Made by a program: the position numbers and the translations under genes
Shown: one piece after another, positions 45,840 through 56,400 of the stretch
Numbering within the stretch: the stretch's first letter is position 1
Layout: each line of letters begins with the position of its first letter
Assembly: GCA_016744475.1 (NCBI GenBank)
Contig: JADGEH010000010.1
Span: 1-64,000, forward strand
Reading direction: 5' to 3'
Length of the DNA: 64,000 bases
DNA from: Thiotrichales bacterium
GTDB lineage: Bacteria; Pseudomonadota; Gammaproteobacteria; Beggiatoales; Beggiatoaceae
The notes under the pieces: generated by a model
What the model saw: only the letters and a program-made list of their open reading frames with translations
Databases searched by the model: none
Told to the model about the DNA's origin: nothing

Positions 45840-47390
45840 ATGTTACCCATGATTGTCAATTCTCCCGCCGCGCCCTTGCTGTTGATGTTCCTATTTTTAT
45901 TGCTGGCGGTGTTCTTATTCTGGCAAATCTATCGCAAACGTCACCTGCAACCGATACTACAAACCCTAGAAGCCATACGTGATGATTTAAATCAACTGCG
46001 CGAGCATCCCACCGATACCGACATACTGGCGCAATTAGACGTGCTGGCGGCTCGCCAGCCGAATTTACAACGCGCATGGCAAGCCTATCGCAGCCAATTA
46101 CTTCCCGATCAACAAGGTCACTTACGCGGACAATATCCCGCCGCACATTGGTTTGGACAAGAAAACTTTGCCACCAATCTCCCTCCGCTGGGCTTAATGA
46201 CTTTTTTATTGCCCTTGTTTGGCACCTTATGCGCACTGGCTTGGTGGCTGTTTTCAGCGGGCGTATCACTCAGCGATTGGCATGGCATGTTAGGCGCTTT
46301 GCAGTCCCGCAATGCGGGGGCGCTGGGCTTAGTCTTCGCCGGCTTTTTGGCGATGGGCTGGTTAGCGCGGCGGCGTACACAAGCCGGAGACAGCATCGAA
46401 CAACAGATTAAAATGTTAGCGCAAGAACTCGATGCGTGCTTCCCGTTAGGCGCTTTAGCCAGCCGCTTAGAACACAGCTTAAACCAGCAAATGTCGCAAT
46501 GGCTAGGACACAATCTCTTCAATACTTGTGTGTTAGCCAATGCGCTGCAAGCCTCCGCTCCCGCCGCTGATGAATCCCCGTTACAAGCTCATTTAGATAA
46601 TTTATCCCGCCTGCTTGAACAACAGCAACAGCACTTGCAAACCCAGCTTGCAGAGATGCAGACCATGATGCAAACCGATTTTCAACAACGCGACGCGCAA
46701 CAAAACACTTTTAATGCAAACCTCAAACAAGCCGCCAGTGCCTTACATGATTTTGTCGAAATGCTTGGATACCTCAACAAAATTGTGCCTGAATATCTGC
46801 ACAAATCAGGAGAAGCCTTGCAACATCAAGTCTTTGAAGCGGGGCAAGCATGGCAAGCACAATTGTCTCAGCCCCTTGAGAGCTTGCAACACGAGGGGCA
46901 ACAATTTGCGCATACACTGCATCAAGCGGGAGAAACGCTGAGCACTCGATTAGACGACATTGCTCAAAGTTTAGACACCATGCAGCAAAAGCTACAACAC
47001 ACCACAGAACAACTCCAATATCAGCAGCCCCCTTTAGATCAAGCCGTTGAACGTTTCACGCAGATGTTACCCCACTTGCATGAACACAGCAGCATGGCTC
47101 ATGACAGCATTCAACAGATTGAAAACATCGCGCTGGCTTTGCAAAAAACCGTTGATCAACAAACCCAAGCCTTAGACCGTTGCGTAGAACAACAGCAATT
47201 ATTGAATCAGCAATTTGATAAGCATCAGAAATATACTGATGGATTGACGGAACGTTTAATTAATACCAGCAAAACCTTAAACTACGTCGCCAGTGAATTA
47301 CAAGAACGCACCAATATTGTTCAACATGCCGTCATTGAAAGTGCAGAAATAGTGACACGCTTAGAAAATTGCTTGCGCAATAAAGTATAA
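45840..47390 (+). CDS. Membrane protein with MotA/ExbB/ZorA-like layout and long coiled coil
   Basis: Not assigned to a family with certainty. The 516-residue protein has a first helix (about 12-30) and a cytoplasmic part. A pair of hydrophobic stretches follows (about 117-142, LGLMTFLLPLFGTLCALAWW, and 158-176, GALGLVFAGFLAMGW) and then RRRTQAGDSIEQQIKMLAQE. About 300 Gln-rich coiled-coil residues make up the rest. Three helices, the last flanked by positive charge, with a long cytoplasmic tail resembles the MotA/TolQ/ZorA superfamily, ZorA having such a tail. No partner (MotB, ExbD or ZorB type) is adjacent, and the key channel residues were not verified. Confidence 0.6.
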   Translation: MLPMIVNSPAAPLLLMFLFLLLAVFLFWQIYRKRHLQPILQTLEAIRDDLNQLREHPTDTDILAQLDVLAARQPNLQRAWQAYRSQLLPDQQGHLRGQYPAAHWFGQENFATNLPPLGLMTFLLPLFGTLCALAWWLFSAGVSLSDWHGMLGALQSRNAGALGLVFAGFLAMGWLARRRTQAGDSIEQQIKMLAQELDACFPLGALASRLEHSLNQQMSQWLGHNLFNTCVLANALQASAPAADESPLQAHLDNLSRLLEQQQQHLQTQLAEMQTMMQTDFQQRDAQQNTFNANLKQAASALHDFVEMLGYLNKIVPEYLHKSGEALQHQVFEAGQAWQAQLSQPLESLQHEGQQFAHTLHQAGETLSTRLDDIAQSLDTMQQKLQHTTEQLQYQQPPLDQAVERFTQMLPHLHEHSSMAHDSIQQIENIALALQKTVDQQTQALDRCVEQQQLLNQQFDKHQKYTDGLTERLINTSKTLNYVASELQERTNIVQHAVIESAEIVTRLENCLRNKV

Positions 47391-47399
47391 GAAACTGTT

Positions 47400-48020
47400 T
47401 CATTCACTGATCAACAACCTCAGCGCTAAGCCTATAAACACCACGCCTGCTATGCGATTCATGAGCAAAGGCGCACGGGGTGAAGCTTTAAACCATTCTC
47501 GAATAAACCCCGCACCCCACACAATCAAACTAAACACCCACATCCCTGCGATCATAAACACGCCCCCCAACATGAGCATTTGTAAACGAATAGAACCATA
47601 GCTGGGATCGGTGAATTGCGGCAAAAAAGCTAAAAAGAAAATCGCCACTTTTGGATTGGTGATGTTCATGATGACACCTTGAACATAAAGTTGATGTCCA
47701 TTCATACAGGTATCGTCGTCATCCAATGCACTGGCACGCGCTTGAAAGGCTTGCCACGCTAAATACAATAAATACACCGCACCGGTGATTTTCAATACAT
47801 GAAAGGCTAAAGGAGAGGTTTGAAACACAGCAGCCACGCCTAAAGACACAGCAGTGGTATGCACGATTAATCCTGAACATAAACCCAGCATGATCAGCAC
47901 ACCAGCTTTGTATCCATAACGTGCAGATTGGGTTAAAACAAAAATATTATCAGGCCCTGGAGCCAGAGCTAATGCAATAGAAGCTGCAAAGAAAATGGAT
48001 AGAGTATGAAGCGGTATCAT
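47400..48020 (-). CDS. LysE/RhtB family amino acid exporter
   Basis: The start at 48020 (MIPLHTLSIFFAASIALALA) gives 206 residues and about six helices. The family signature is PGPDNIFVLTQSARYGYKAG, followed by LGLCSGLIVHTTAVSLGVAA. LysE/RhtB proteins export amino acids or related small molecules; the substrate cannot be read. The gene begins 7 bp after the end of tamA, on the same strand, so it is probably co-transcribed. Confidence 0.93.
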   Translation of the reverse strand: MIPLHTLSIFFAASIALALAPGPDNIFVLTQSARYGYKAGVLIMLGLCSGLIVHTTAVSLGVAAVFQTSPLAFHVLKITGAVYLLYLAWQAFQARASALDDDDTCMNGHQLYVQGVIMNITNPKVAIFFLAFLPQFTDPSYGSIRLQMLMLGGVFMIAGMWVFSLIVWGAGFIREWFKASPRAPLLMNRIAGVVFIGLALRLLISE

Positions 48021-48027
48021 TATTGAG

Positions 48028-49851
48028 CTACAAATCCGGTCCCATATTGATGTGTAAACGAATCCCGCTATCTTCATCATTCAAAGCAAACGCCACATCC
48101 AAGCGAATCGGGCCTATCGGTGAAATCCAATGAATACCTACGCCCGCCCCGTGTTTCAATTCAAAATCTTTATTATCAAAAGCATTACCCACGTCATAAA
48201 ACACCGCAACATCCCATTGTTCAAACAGCCGATAAGTGTATTCCAAGCTGGCACTGAATAAATGCTGTCCACCAATAATATTGCCGCTGCTATCACGAGG
48301 GCCGAGGGTATCAAAATCATAACCGCGTACACTTTTATCACCGCCTGCAAAAAAGCGCATGGAGGCTGGGACTTCATCAAAATCAGGCATATAGCTAAAA
48401 CCTAATTCGCTGCGCGTGAGCACCCGACTTTTACTGCCTAGTGGAAAAATATAAGCCGCTTTGAGTTGGCTTTGCAAAATACTGGTGTCCGAAGCCATAT
48501 CTTTGACCGCGCCTTTAAAGCCTAAAGACAGTCGATAACCGCGCCGCGTGTAAGTGGGGTCATCGGCTTTTAAGTAGCTCCAGTTGACACCGGGCACCAA
48601 AAGTTTGCTGGTGACTTCGGCTTGGGTGCCAAGTTGATAGGTTTCATGACGGTATTCGAGCGATAAGTTTTCTCGTAAATGTCGAGCAAATAGATTGCGC
48701 AGATGCGTTTTCGTCACCCCGACTAATAGCAAGTCGCTGTTTTTTTGATCTAAGTTTTCAGTTTTATAACCGAATTTAAAAGACAAAGAATCCGTGCGCG
48801 GATCGCCTGTGGGAATGCCATACAGCGCAGAAAAATCGCTGCTTTTTTGCGCCAGCGTTAAGTCTAATTTATAAAAATGTCCGAACCGCCCACGATAGCG
48901 CCGTTCCCAACCTAAACCGCCGCGTGCGCCCGTGTCGGTACCGTACCCAACGGAGGCGCTGTAGCGATTCGGCTCTTGGGGTTCTAAGTGGACTTCAACA
49001 GGAATGTCGAGGCTGAGATTTGGGCGAAAACGCTCGGCTTGAATGTCTACTTTGGAAAAATAACGGCTATTGGACAAATCGCGGCGGACATTGAGCAAGG
49101 TTTTATTGTCGTAAAAATCGCCGGATTTGAAATTGAGATAACGGCGTAAAAAACGCTCATCAAAGGTGTCCTGCACAAATTTAATCTCTCCAAAACGGTA
49201 GCGCTCGCCCGTGTCTAAATGCAGATGTAGGCTGGCTTTGCCTTCTTCGGCCTCGACGCGAATTTCTTTGCGCGTCAAGGTGGCTTTAAAATAACCGCGT
49301 TCTTGTGCTTGGCGCAGCAAACTGGCTTTGCCGCTTTCGTATTGACTGTGTACCAACACGCTGCCGACTACGAGAGGAAAGCTTTTCACCCGCGCTTGCA
49401 GGGTTTCATCCTCTTGACCCGCGCCTAAAATTTGCACATCGACCGTGCTAATTTTAATCGGCTCACCGAGTTCAATACTGTAAGTCACTGCCCATAAAGG
49501 CTGTTCAGTGGGCGTGTCTGCGCTCTCTTCCGTGTCGTCTGCTGCAGGCTTCTCTAAAGATTCCACGCTGATCTTGACCTGCGGTTGGTAATAACCAAAC
49601 GGTGCCAAAGCCGTTTTAATCTCTTCTAGTGCCGTTTGATTTAGCAACTTAATCCGCGATAGATTTAAACGCGGATGATCTTTTTGCGCATACACACTTA
49701 AATGGTTGAGCACATTTTTTTGCAGCGCACCGTCTACGCCTTCCACCTTAATTTTTGCCCGCTCAGCCGCATACAGCGTAGAGCAGGTCAGAAAAATGCA
49801 AAGGAGAAACAAACGGGTGAACAGTGAGCGAGAAAAAGTGGGCATTATCAA
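48028..49851 (-). CDS. tamA: Autotransporter assembly factor TamA (Omp85 family)
   Basis: TamA is an outer-membrane barrel that works with TamB in membrane protein insertion and lipid transport. The 607-residue protein has a signal peptide (cleavage near YAA-ER). Three POTRA domains follow in the first half (RFGEIKFVQDTFDERFLRRY is typical of POTRA 3). The C-terminal 16-strand barrel has RFFAGGDKSVRGYDFDTLGP and a final GPIRLDVAFAL...GPDL. No tamB gene follows; a LysE exporter does. Confidence 0.94.
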   Translation of the reverse strand: MIMPTFSRSLFTRLFLLCIFLTCSTLYAAERAKIKVEGVDGALQKNVLNHLSVYAQKDHPRLNLSRIKLLNQTALEEIKTALAPFGYYQPQVKISVESLEKPAADDTEESADTPTEQPLWAVTYSIELGEPIKISTVDVQILGAGQEDETLQARVKSFPLVVGSVLVHSQYESGKASLLRQAQERGYFKATLTRKEIRVEAEEGKASLHLHLDTGERYRFGEIKFVQDTFDERFLRRYLNFKSGDFYDNKTLLNVRRDLSNSRYFSKVDIQAERFRPNLSLDIPVEVHLEPQEPNRYSASVGYGTDTGARGGLGWERRYRGRFGHFYKLDLTLAQKSSDFSALYGIPTGDPRTDSLSFKFGYKTENLDQKNSDLLLVGVTKTHLRNLFARHLRENLSLEYRHETYQLGTQAEVTSKLLVPGVNWSYLKADDPTYTRRGYRLSLGFKGAVKDMASDTSILQSQLKAAYIFPLGSKSRVLTRSELGFSYMPDFDEVPASMRFFAGGDKSVRGYDFDTLGPRDSSGNIIGGQHLFSASLEYTYRLFEQWDVAVFYDVGNAFDNKDFELKHGAGVGIHWISPIGPIRLDVAFALNDEDSGIRLHINMGPDL

Positions 49852-50076
49852 TAAACTCCAAGACTGATTTTTGTGAAATGTTCAATCGAATTTTGTTAGC
49901 ATGTCTACGTCAGCCCCGTTATAACATAGCCACATAAGACGGGTGACACGGGGGTAGACGTTGTATCGAAAAGCAAGCAGTCTATTACGTGAAATAAAGA
50001 TGAGAACATCCTTGTGACATTCGCATTTTCATTCCCCAACATCATAAACCCACCCTCTCGTTGAGAATGGCCGTTC

Positions 50077-51555
50077 ATGTCTAAAAAAACACACCGCAGT
50101 GCTTTACCCGCCGATTTTACGCTACACGAGTATCGTATCGACGCCGTGATTGGGCATGGTGGTTTTGGCATCACCTACCGCGCTTGGGATGCACAACTTG
50201 AGCTATGGGTGGCGATTAAAGAATATCTTCCCAACGAATTAGCCGTGCGCGAAGGCGTGAGCACCGTGTACGCCAAATCCAGCACCGATGAAGAAGCCTT
50301 TGACTGGGGCTTACAGCGTTTTATCCTCGAAGCCCGCACCTTAGCGCAATTTAAACACCCCAATATTGTCCGCGTTTTGCGCTTTTTTGAAGCACACCGC
50401 ACCGCTTACATGGTGATGGAATATCATGATGGCGAAAACCTATCCGCCTTGCTCAAGCGCGGAGCCTTAGAAGAAAAGCGCCTGCTAGACATCGTGCAAC
50501 CCATTATGGACGGTTTACAGGAAGTCCATCAAACCGGATTTTTGCACCGCGACATCAAACCCGCCAACATCATTATCCGCAAAGATGGCACGCCTATTTT
50601 ATTGGATTTTGGCGCCGCCCGTTTTGCCATCGGACAAAGAAGTGCCAGCCTCACCAGCATTGTCACCCCCGGTTACGCCCCCTTTGAACAATATGACAGC
50701 AAAAGCGAACAGGGCCCCTGGACCGATATTTACGCCTTGGGCGCGGTCATGTATTACGCCGTCAGTGGCAGTGCGCCCAATGAAGTCGTAGGTCGCTTAA
50801 AACGCGACGACATGCCGCGAGCCGTCGAAGTAGGCAATGGACAATATCGGCGTGAAATTCTACGTGCGATTGATTGGGCATTAGCACTCGACGAAGAAGC
50901 CCGTCCACAAAGCGTGCAGGAATGGCGCGAAGCCATGCTCGCTCCCCCGCTAGAAATTTTGCCGCAAACCGCCATTCCCACGCAGTCCAAAACGCCCATC
51001 AACCAAGACCGCTGGTACAACCTATTCATCGGACTATTAGTCGTGTTAGTGGTGGGCGTGCCGGGTGCTTACTTGCTCTATCAAGAATACCAACAGCCCG
51101 GTTCCTTCAATGCCTTACTTTCCGGCGAATCCTCTCCTACCATCCAACAAGCTGAAGTCGAAATTTTAATTGGTCGCTATTTTGCTGCTAACAGCGAAGC
51201 CGATATTGACAAACTCATTGATTTTTACAGCGAATGGGTGGACTACTACGGCTGGGGACTGGTACGCAAAACCGCGATAGGTGACGACAAGCGCAGCTTT
51301 TTTGCACGCTGGCCCAAAGTACGCTACACCCTGGCAGGTTCCGTAGAACTATTTGATACCGAAAAAAGCAACGAAAAACATGTCATTTTTGATTTAACTT
51401 TTAATGCTCGCAACCCCAACCATGAAGACGGCGTGCGTGTTAGCACCGGCAAAGCCAAGCAAGAATGGCGATTGCGCCGTGAGCCAGAAGGCTTAAAAAT
51501 CGTCTTTGAACGACAAACCATCTACCGACGCGAACACAGTCATACTGATGAATAA
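50077..51555 (+). CDS. Membrane-anchored Ser/Thr protein kinase with extracytoplasmic NTF2-like domain
   Basis: The 492-residue protein has an N-terminal Hanks-type kinase. The glycine loop is IGHGGFGITYRA (25-36), the ATP-binding Lys is K48 in AIKEYLP, the catalytic loop is HRDIKPANI (Asp159), and the metal site is DFGAAR. The kinase looks active. A transmembrane helix lies near 315-334. Beyond it is a domain of about 140 residues of NTF2/SnoaL-like type (KLIDFYSEWVDYYGWG, FFARWPKVRYTLAG). The next gene encodes a second version of this domain and overlaps the stop. Confidence 0.92.
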   Translation: MSKKTHRSALPADFTLHEYRIDAVIGHGGFGITYRAWDAQLELWVAIKEYLPNELAVREGVSTVYAKSSTDEEAFDWGLQRFILEARTLAQFKHPNIVRVLRFFEAHRTAYMVMEYHDGENLSALLKRGALEEKRLLDIVQPIMDGLQEVHQTGFLHRDIKPANIIIRKDGTPILLDFGAARFAIGQRSASLTSIVTPGYAPFEQYDSKSEQGPWTDIYALGAVMYYAVSGSAPNEVVGRLKRDDMPRAVEVGNGQYRREILRAIDWALALDEEARPQSVQEWREAMLAPPLEILPQTAIPTQSKTPINQDRWYNLFIGLLVVLVVGVPGAYLLYQEYQQPGSFNALLSGESSPTIQQAEVEILIGRYFAANSEADIDKLIDFYSEWVDYYGWGLVRKTAIGDDKRSFFARWPKVRYTLAGSVELFDTEKSNEKHVIFDLTFNARNPNHEDGVRVSTGKAKQEWRLRREPEGLKIVFERQTIYRREHSHTDE

Positions 51556-52126
51556 AATAAACGCGATACACCCCACCTCCCTCCCGCTTTGGCGCTGGCT
51601 GCTGCCCTTGTTTGGCGCACTCACGCTGATATTTACCAGCCTGTGGTATCTCACCGGCGCTCAACCCATTTCCCAGGCTCATGCGGAATCCACTGAGACC
51701 GAGAAGCGCCAACAGCTATCGCCCTTAGAGAGCGAGATACAAAGCTTTACCGAAGACTATTTTCAAGTGCTAGGCAGCGGGCAAGTCGATCAACTAATGG
51801 ATTTTTACGCCGATCAAATTGATTACTACACCTGGGGTTTAGTCGATAAAGTGATTGTCGCGCAAGAAAAACAGGATTATTTCGCACGCTGGCCCAAGGT
51901 AGAACAACAGCTCATCAGCGCCATTAAAATCACCCCTGCGAAATCCTCAAAAGACCTGCAAGTGACCTACTTGCTCAGTTTTACCGTTGAAAATCCACAG
52001 CAAAAAGAAGGCCCTAAGCGCATCAGCGGACAAGCCCGCCATAGCTGGCGCTTAACCCCGCACGCCCAAGGCTGGAAAATCATTGGAGAAAAGCAGCGCG
52101 TGCTATCCCGACAACGGGATTATTAA
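51548..52126 (+). CDS. Membrane-anchored NTF2-like domain protein, relative of the upstream kinase C-terminal domain
   Basis: The start at 51548 overlaps the kinase by 8 bp and gives 192 residues. One N-terminal helix (WRWLLPLFGALTLIFTSLWY) anchors an extracytoplasmic domain whose key phrases repeat those of the kinase: LMDFYADQIDYYTWGLVDK against LIDFYSEWVDYYGWGLVRK, and YFARWPKV against FFARWPKV. Overlap and shared domain point to tandem duplication and joint function, perhaps by pairing of the two domains outside the membrane. Confidence 0.85.
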   Translation: MNKINAIHPTSLPLWRWLLPLFGALTLIFTSLWYLTGAQPISQAHAESTETEKRQQLSPLESEIQSFTEDYFQVLGSGQVDQLMDFYADQIDYYTWGLVDKVIVAQEKQDYFARWPKVEQQLISAIKITPAKSSKDLQVTYLLSFTVENPQQKEGPKRISGQARHSWRLTPHAQGWKIIGEKQRVLSRQRDY

Positions 52127-52537
52127 GCCGCTACCTGATTAGCGATAGAACGTGCGGTAATGCGGCGCGGTTGAATACAACCAATTAGCCGCGCCGCGCC
52201 CCCGCCCGCCAGCAGATTTCGGCAATTACGTGGTTTTGCCCGAACCCGCCTCCCCCGCGACCACCACCACTTGATGCTCTCAAATGACTTGTGCAATCGA
52301 CTCGCACTGCATGGGCATCGGCAATTCTTCAGGAAATTCTGGCTGCGGACACTGCCGCTTGCGCTGTTGACGGCGTTCACGAGAGGCTTGTATATCTGCC
52401 TGCAATGGCTCCAATGCAGGCTGAATATCCGCTGCATTTTTGCGCTTGAGGTTTTGCAAGCGGCGATAAAACGGACAAAAACCCGCTCGCATGATGTGCT
52501 TTAAGTGACGCGACAGGGTTTCGACTTTTATGGACAT
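52127..52537 (-). pseudogene. hrpA: ATP-dependent RNA helicase HrpA, decayed 5' fragment
   Basis: The first 85 codons (52280-52537) resemble the HrpA N terminus, ending QPEFPEELPM. The frame then meets TGA (52280-52282) where the family has Arg before EHQVVVVAGE, passes through an intact Walker A GEAGSGKTT, and meets TAA (52226-52228) where TTQLPK is expected. A frame change follows, after which LIGCIQPRRITARSIANQVA is readable. Sequence coding for the rest of the 1,300-residue helicase is absent. Both stops fit C-to-T changes (CGA to TGA, CAA to TAA). Confidence 0.88.
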
Positions 52538-52585
52538 GTGTTTGATAGCTAGTTGACAAAAGAAAGGATTTTAACGGTTCGTCTA

Positions 52586-52743
52586 GGCTCTGTTGACATT
52601 TGGGGCTGATTGGATTTTTAGCCACATTTTTGAGCTGACAAGACGTTTTTTTCGTAGCAATGCACTCCATTGGTAGAAAAAAACAACGCTGTCAGCACGG
52701 AAAAGGGGAAAAAAGCCGCCAGCCTCCAAATGTCAACAGAGCC
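52586..52743 (-). repeat. Family 2 element (158 bp)
   Basis: GGCTCTGTTGAC and GTCAACAGAGCC ends with TA flanks; closely similar to 35170-35328. It is followed at once by a TAGGAGGCTGTCGGA end like that at 7925. Confidence 0.9.
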
Positions 52744-52792
52744 TAGGAGGCTGTCGGAGAATAGAAGTCGTAGAGAGACATCAGGGTTTCCC

Positions 52793-53031
52793 CTCGCTCC
52801 CAAGCGGCACTTCACTGCCATTAAGTGAAGGAAAAAAACTTAGAATTCAAGCTGCTCGCTTCCCCTCCTCGCAGGAGGGGATTGAGGTGGTGATTAAAGG
52901 TATTTATTCCTTAAAAACAAGCTAAGGTGGTTTTTGTTTCCCCCTAGCCATCCTTGAAGGAGAGGTAATAAAATCAACTGCTTGCAACACTACTAGGCTT
53001 CACTGAATGGCAGTGAAGCACCGCTTGGGAA
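52793..53031. repeat. Palindromic element with CTCGCTCCCAAGCGG ends
   Basis: CTTCACTGCCATTAAGTGAAG and its complement near 53000-53020 lie at the ends, and a CCCCTCCTCGCAGGAGGGG hairpin lies inside. It is the third member of the group at 8248 and 43498. Confidence 0.65.
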
Positions 53032-53092
53032 TACTGTCTTGACCGCGTTGCGGTCTGTGATTTGACAGCCAGCAACGCTCCCTTGTTCCCAC

Positions 53093-53214
53093 GCGCTTGA
53101 GGCTGTAAAAAAACCTCGATTTTGCTGTATTCGATAACGAAGAATCAATAACTTACGAGCAAAAAAATGGCGTTTTTGGGCGTTCTTTTACAGCCTCGCT
53201 TGCGTAGGAACGAG
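53093..53214. repeat. Palindromic element ending in GGCTGTAAAA arms
   Basis: TTGTTCCCACGCGCTTGAGGCTGTAAAA is matched by TTTTACAGCCTCGCTTGCGTAGGAAC. The remaining 53215-53469 holds a diverged relative of the 43705 interior and the leader of the next gene; no other gene is seen in 52538-53469. Confidence 0.6.
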
Positions 53215-53469
53215 AAGGGTTTTTAGCTCCAACAGGGCGGCATCCCTATAGTCTAGAGCAACGTCCTGGGGATGATCGATAATATCGACCCTGCCCTGAA
53301 AGTCGGCACAGCGTTTTTCAGTCCGTAGGTCGGGTTAGGCGCTAGCCGTAACCCTAAGGACAAGGATGTCCGTGAACACCTCTTAAACGATGCGAGACAC
53401 CACTCAATATCCTCACACATTTCTGCTGATTGAAATATACTCAGCGCTTAGTTTTCCAGGAGAAATAGA

Positions 53470-56400
53470 ATGAGAATCCCCTTCAAGCCGATGCTTTGCC
53501 CTATCTCATCAATGCCGTTAAATCAAATAATTGAACATACACGGTGCTTTGTATCGTTATTTGGCAGAACACCATCGTTAGATTTTAAGCCGTTAGCGGT
53601 GTTCAGCTTGTTATTCATGGCTTATATGAATCAGGCTTTTGCGCAAACCTGCGTCAGTACAATAGAACCGAATAACCCCGACTCGGAGTTTACTATTCAC
53701 AACGACGGCACAGTGAGCCACTCGGATACGGGCTTGATGTGGGATCGCTGTACTTGGGGACAAACGGGGGCGAATTGTGACAGTGGCAGCGTAAGCACAT
53801 ACACTTGGGAGGATGCGCAACAACAAGCAACCATTGCCAATCAACAAGCCTATAAAGGCTATAGCGATTGGCGACTGCCGACTAAGCGGGAATTACAGTC
53901 TTTGGTGGAGTACCAGTGTTATGAGCCTGCGATTAATACGGTGGCATTTCCAGCCATGCCTTCTACGCCTCTTGCCTCGTTTTGGTCAGGCTCACTTCAT
54001 GCCAACTCTTCAGACTACGCGTGGATCATGTACTTTAATTATGGTTACGTCAGTGACGGCTATCTTAATTACGAGACCTATTATGTCCAATTGGTGCGCG
54101 GCGGACGGTCTTTTAGCCCTTTGCCTAACCAAGCCTCACAAAGCTGCAATGCAGGAGCCGCCGCACTGGATGCAGAATTTGATATTCATACTGATGGCAC
54201 GACCACCCATGCGCGTACCGGCTTAATCTGGGATCGCTGTGCTTGGGGGCAAATGGGAGCAGATTGTGCAATGGGTTCTGCAGATAAATACACTTGGGAT
54301 CAAGCTCAACAGCAGGCTCAATTAGCTAATCAACAAAACTATAAAGGCTACAGCGACTGGCGTTTACCTACGATAGAAGAACTGGTCACCTTCGCTGAGG
54401 AAATGTGTATAGTTCCCACCATCAATACCACTGCGTTTCCTGCCACGCCTTCTAACTATTTTTGGTCAGACTCGCCTCATGCCAGCAGTTCTGGCAACGT
54501 GTGGGGCGTGCATTTTGGTAATGGTGACGACTACGCCAATCTTCCTGGCAACGCCAGCCACGTTCGGCTGGTGCGCGGCGGACAGTCTTTTGGCCCTTTA
54601 CCTGCTGTCCCAATAGCCTTGTTTGAAGTGTCCAGTTCAGATTTAAGCCTCACGGTTACAGCTAACATAGTGGAAGGCAATGCCAGCTATGCTTGGGAAA
54701 TGGTGCATAAATACGACCCCAATGATCGTTACACAGGCGCAGGGCAAAGCACGAGTTTTCAAGTCTCCAGCGCAGGCGAGTATGACATCACGCTCACGGT
54801 TGCCAACCGAGCAGGCAACGATACTTTGACGCAAAGCGTCACGCTCATCGAAGCAGCAAAGTTGTTTTCTTTGAGCTTGACTCAAATAGGCGAAGGTGCA
54901 GTTAGTGGCTCGGGTGATTTTGCAGCAGGAGCTAATGTGACTTTAAGCGCAACACCCGCTGTAGGACATGGCTTTGCAGGCTGGTCGCCTGCCCCTTGTG
55001 CCAACAGCTTTGTTATGCCTGCTAATGAATTAAGCTGTACGGCTACCTTTTCTCCGCCTGCCCCGCAAGCTTTCTCGCTCACCTTGATGCAAACAGGCGA
55101 CGGCACGATCAGCGGCGCGGGTGATTTTATAGCAGGTGCACCTGTGACTTTAACCGCAACACCGGCTGTGGGACATGGCTTTGCAGGCTGGTCGCCGACA
55201 CCTTGTGCCAACAGCTTTGTCATGCCTAGTAATGCGTTAAGCTGTACAGCCACCTTTTCTCCGCCTGCTCCGCAAGATTTCTCACTCACCTTGACGCAAA
55301 CAGGTGAAGGCACGGTCAGTGGCGCAGGTGATTTTGCAGTGGGAAACTATGTCAATTTAAGCGCCACCCCCGCAACGGGTTATCGCTTTGCAGACTGGTC
55401 GCCAGCACCTTGCCAGGAGAGCTTTGCGATGCCTGCCAGTGATTTAGCCTGTCTTGCCACTTTCGAGCTGATATCGACTTCTGGCTTAGGCAAAGCCATC
55501 ATCATCACCGCTTCGGGTTCACACAAAGAAAATACGCTGTTCTCGCGCAGCGAAGAACTCACGCGCAACATGTACCGTACTTTGTATCAACGCGGTTTTG
55601 AACATGAGGATATTATCTGGCTGAACCCGAAAACTTGGCAAGATATCAATGGCAATGGAGCCGATGACGGCGTGGTGGATAATGATTTATTTGATCCAGA
55701 AGCCGCGCTCAATCAGGCGTTTGATACCATGCGCAATTTACAGGCGGGACAGCAGTTTGTGCTGCATATCCATGGTCATGCCTTGCAAGACCAATTAAAA
55801 ATCACCCGTGATTATTGGCTGCCCGCCACTCAGCTTAAGACTTTACTGGATAAAGTACCTACTGGCGTACAGCAAATCGTGATTGTGGATACTTGTTATT
55901 CGGGTTCGTTTTTGGATGAATTGCAGGGTCACCCTGATCGCATTGTGTTGACCGCTTCAGATGCGCAAAGCACGGCTTGGAATGCGAAATATGCGACTTT
56001 TTCCGGCAAATTGATTGAAACCCTGCGGCGTGGCGGTCATGTGGGGGAGGCGTTTCAAGCGACTGAAAACATGATGCGCGACACACCGAAAGTGTTTGGT
56101 GCTCAACGTCCGCAATTAGACGATAACGGCGATGGTGTGTTTTCTTCACAAGATGGCACGCGCGCTGCGCAAGTCGTCATCGGCAAAGACGGATTGCGTG
56201 CCGCAGATGCACCGGAAATAGTGCGAGTGCATGAGCGTTTATCTTTATCTAGTGCTGAAGCGGTGTTGTGGGTGAAAACCTCACCGACAGGCGAACAGGT
56301 GCGCAAAGTACGGGCGACCTTAATCCCGCCGACGTTTGCCGCCGATCATTATGCAGGAGAAGACACCGATTTCGGACGCATTGAGCTGGACATGGGCTAT

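Noticed and set aside
54880-55450. Three near-identical DNA segments that might be a CRISPR or tandem array
   Set aside because: They encode three InlB-type protein repeats of about 65 residues in frame; there are no short repeats with unique spacers.
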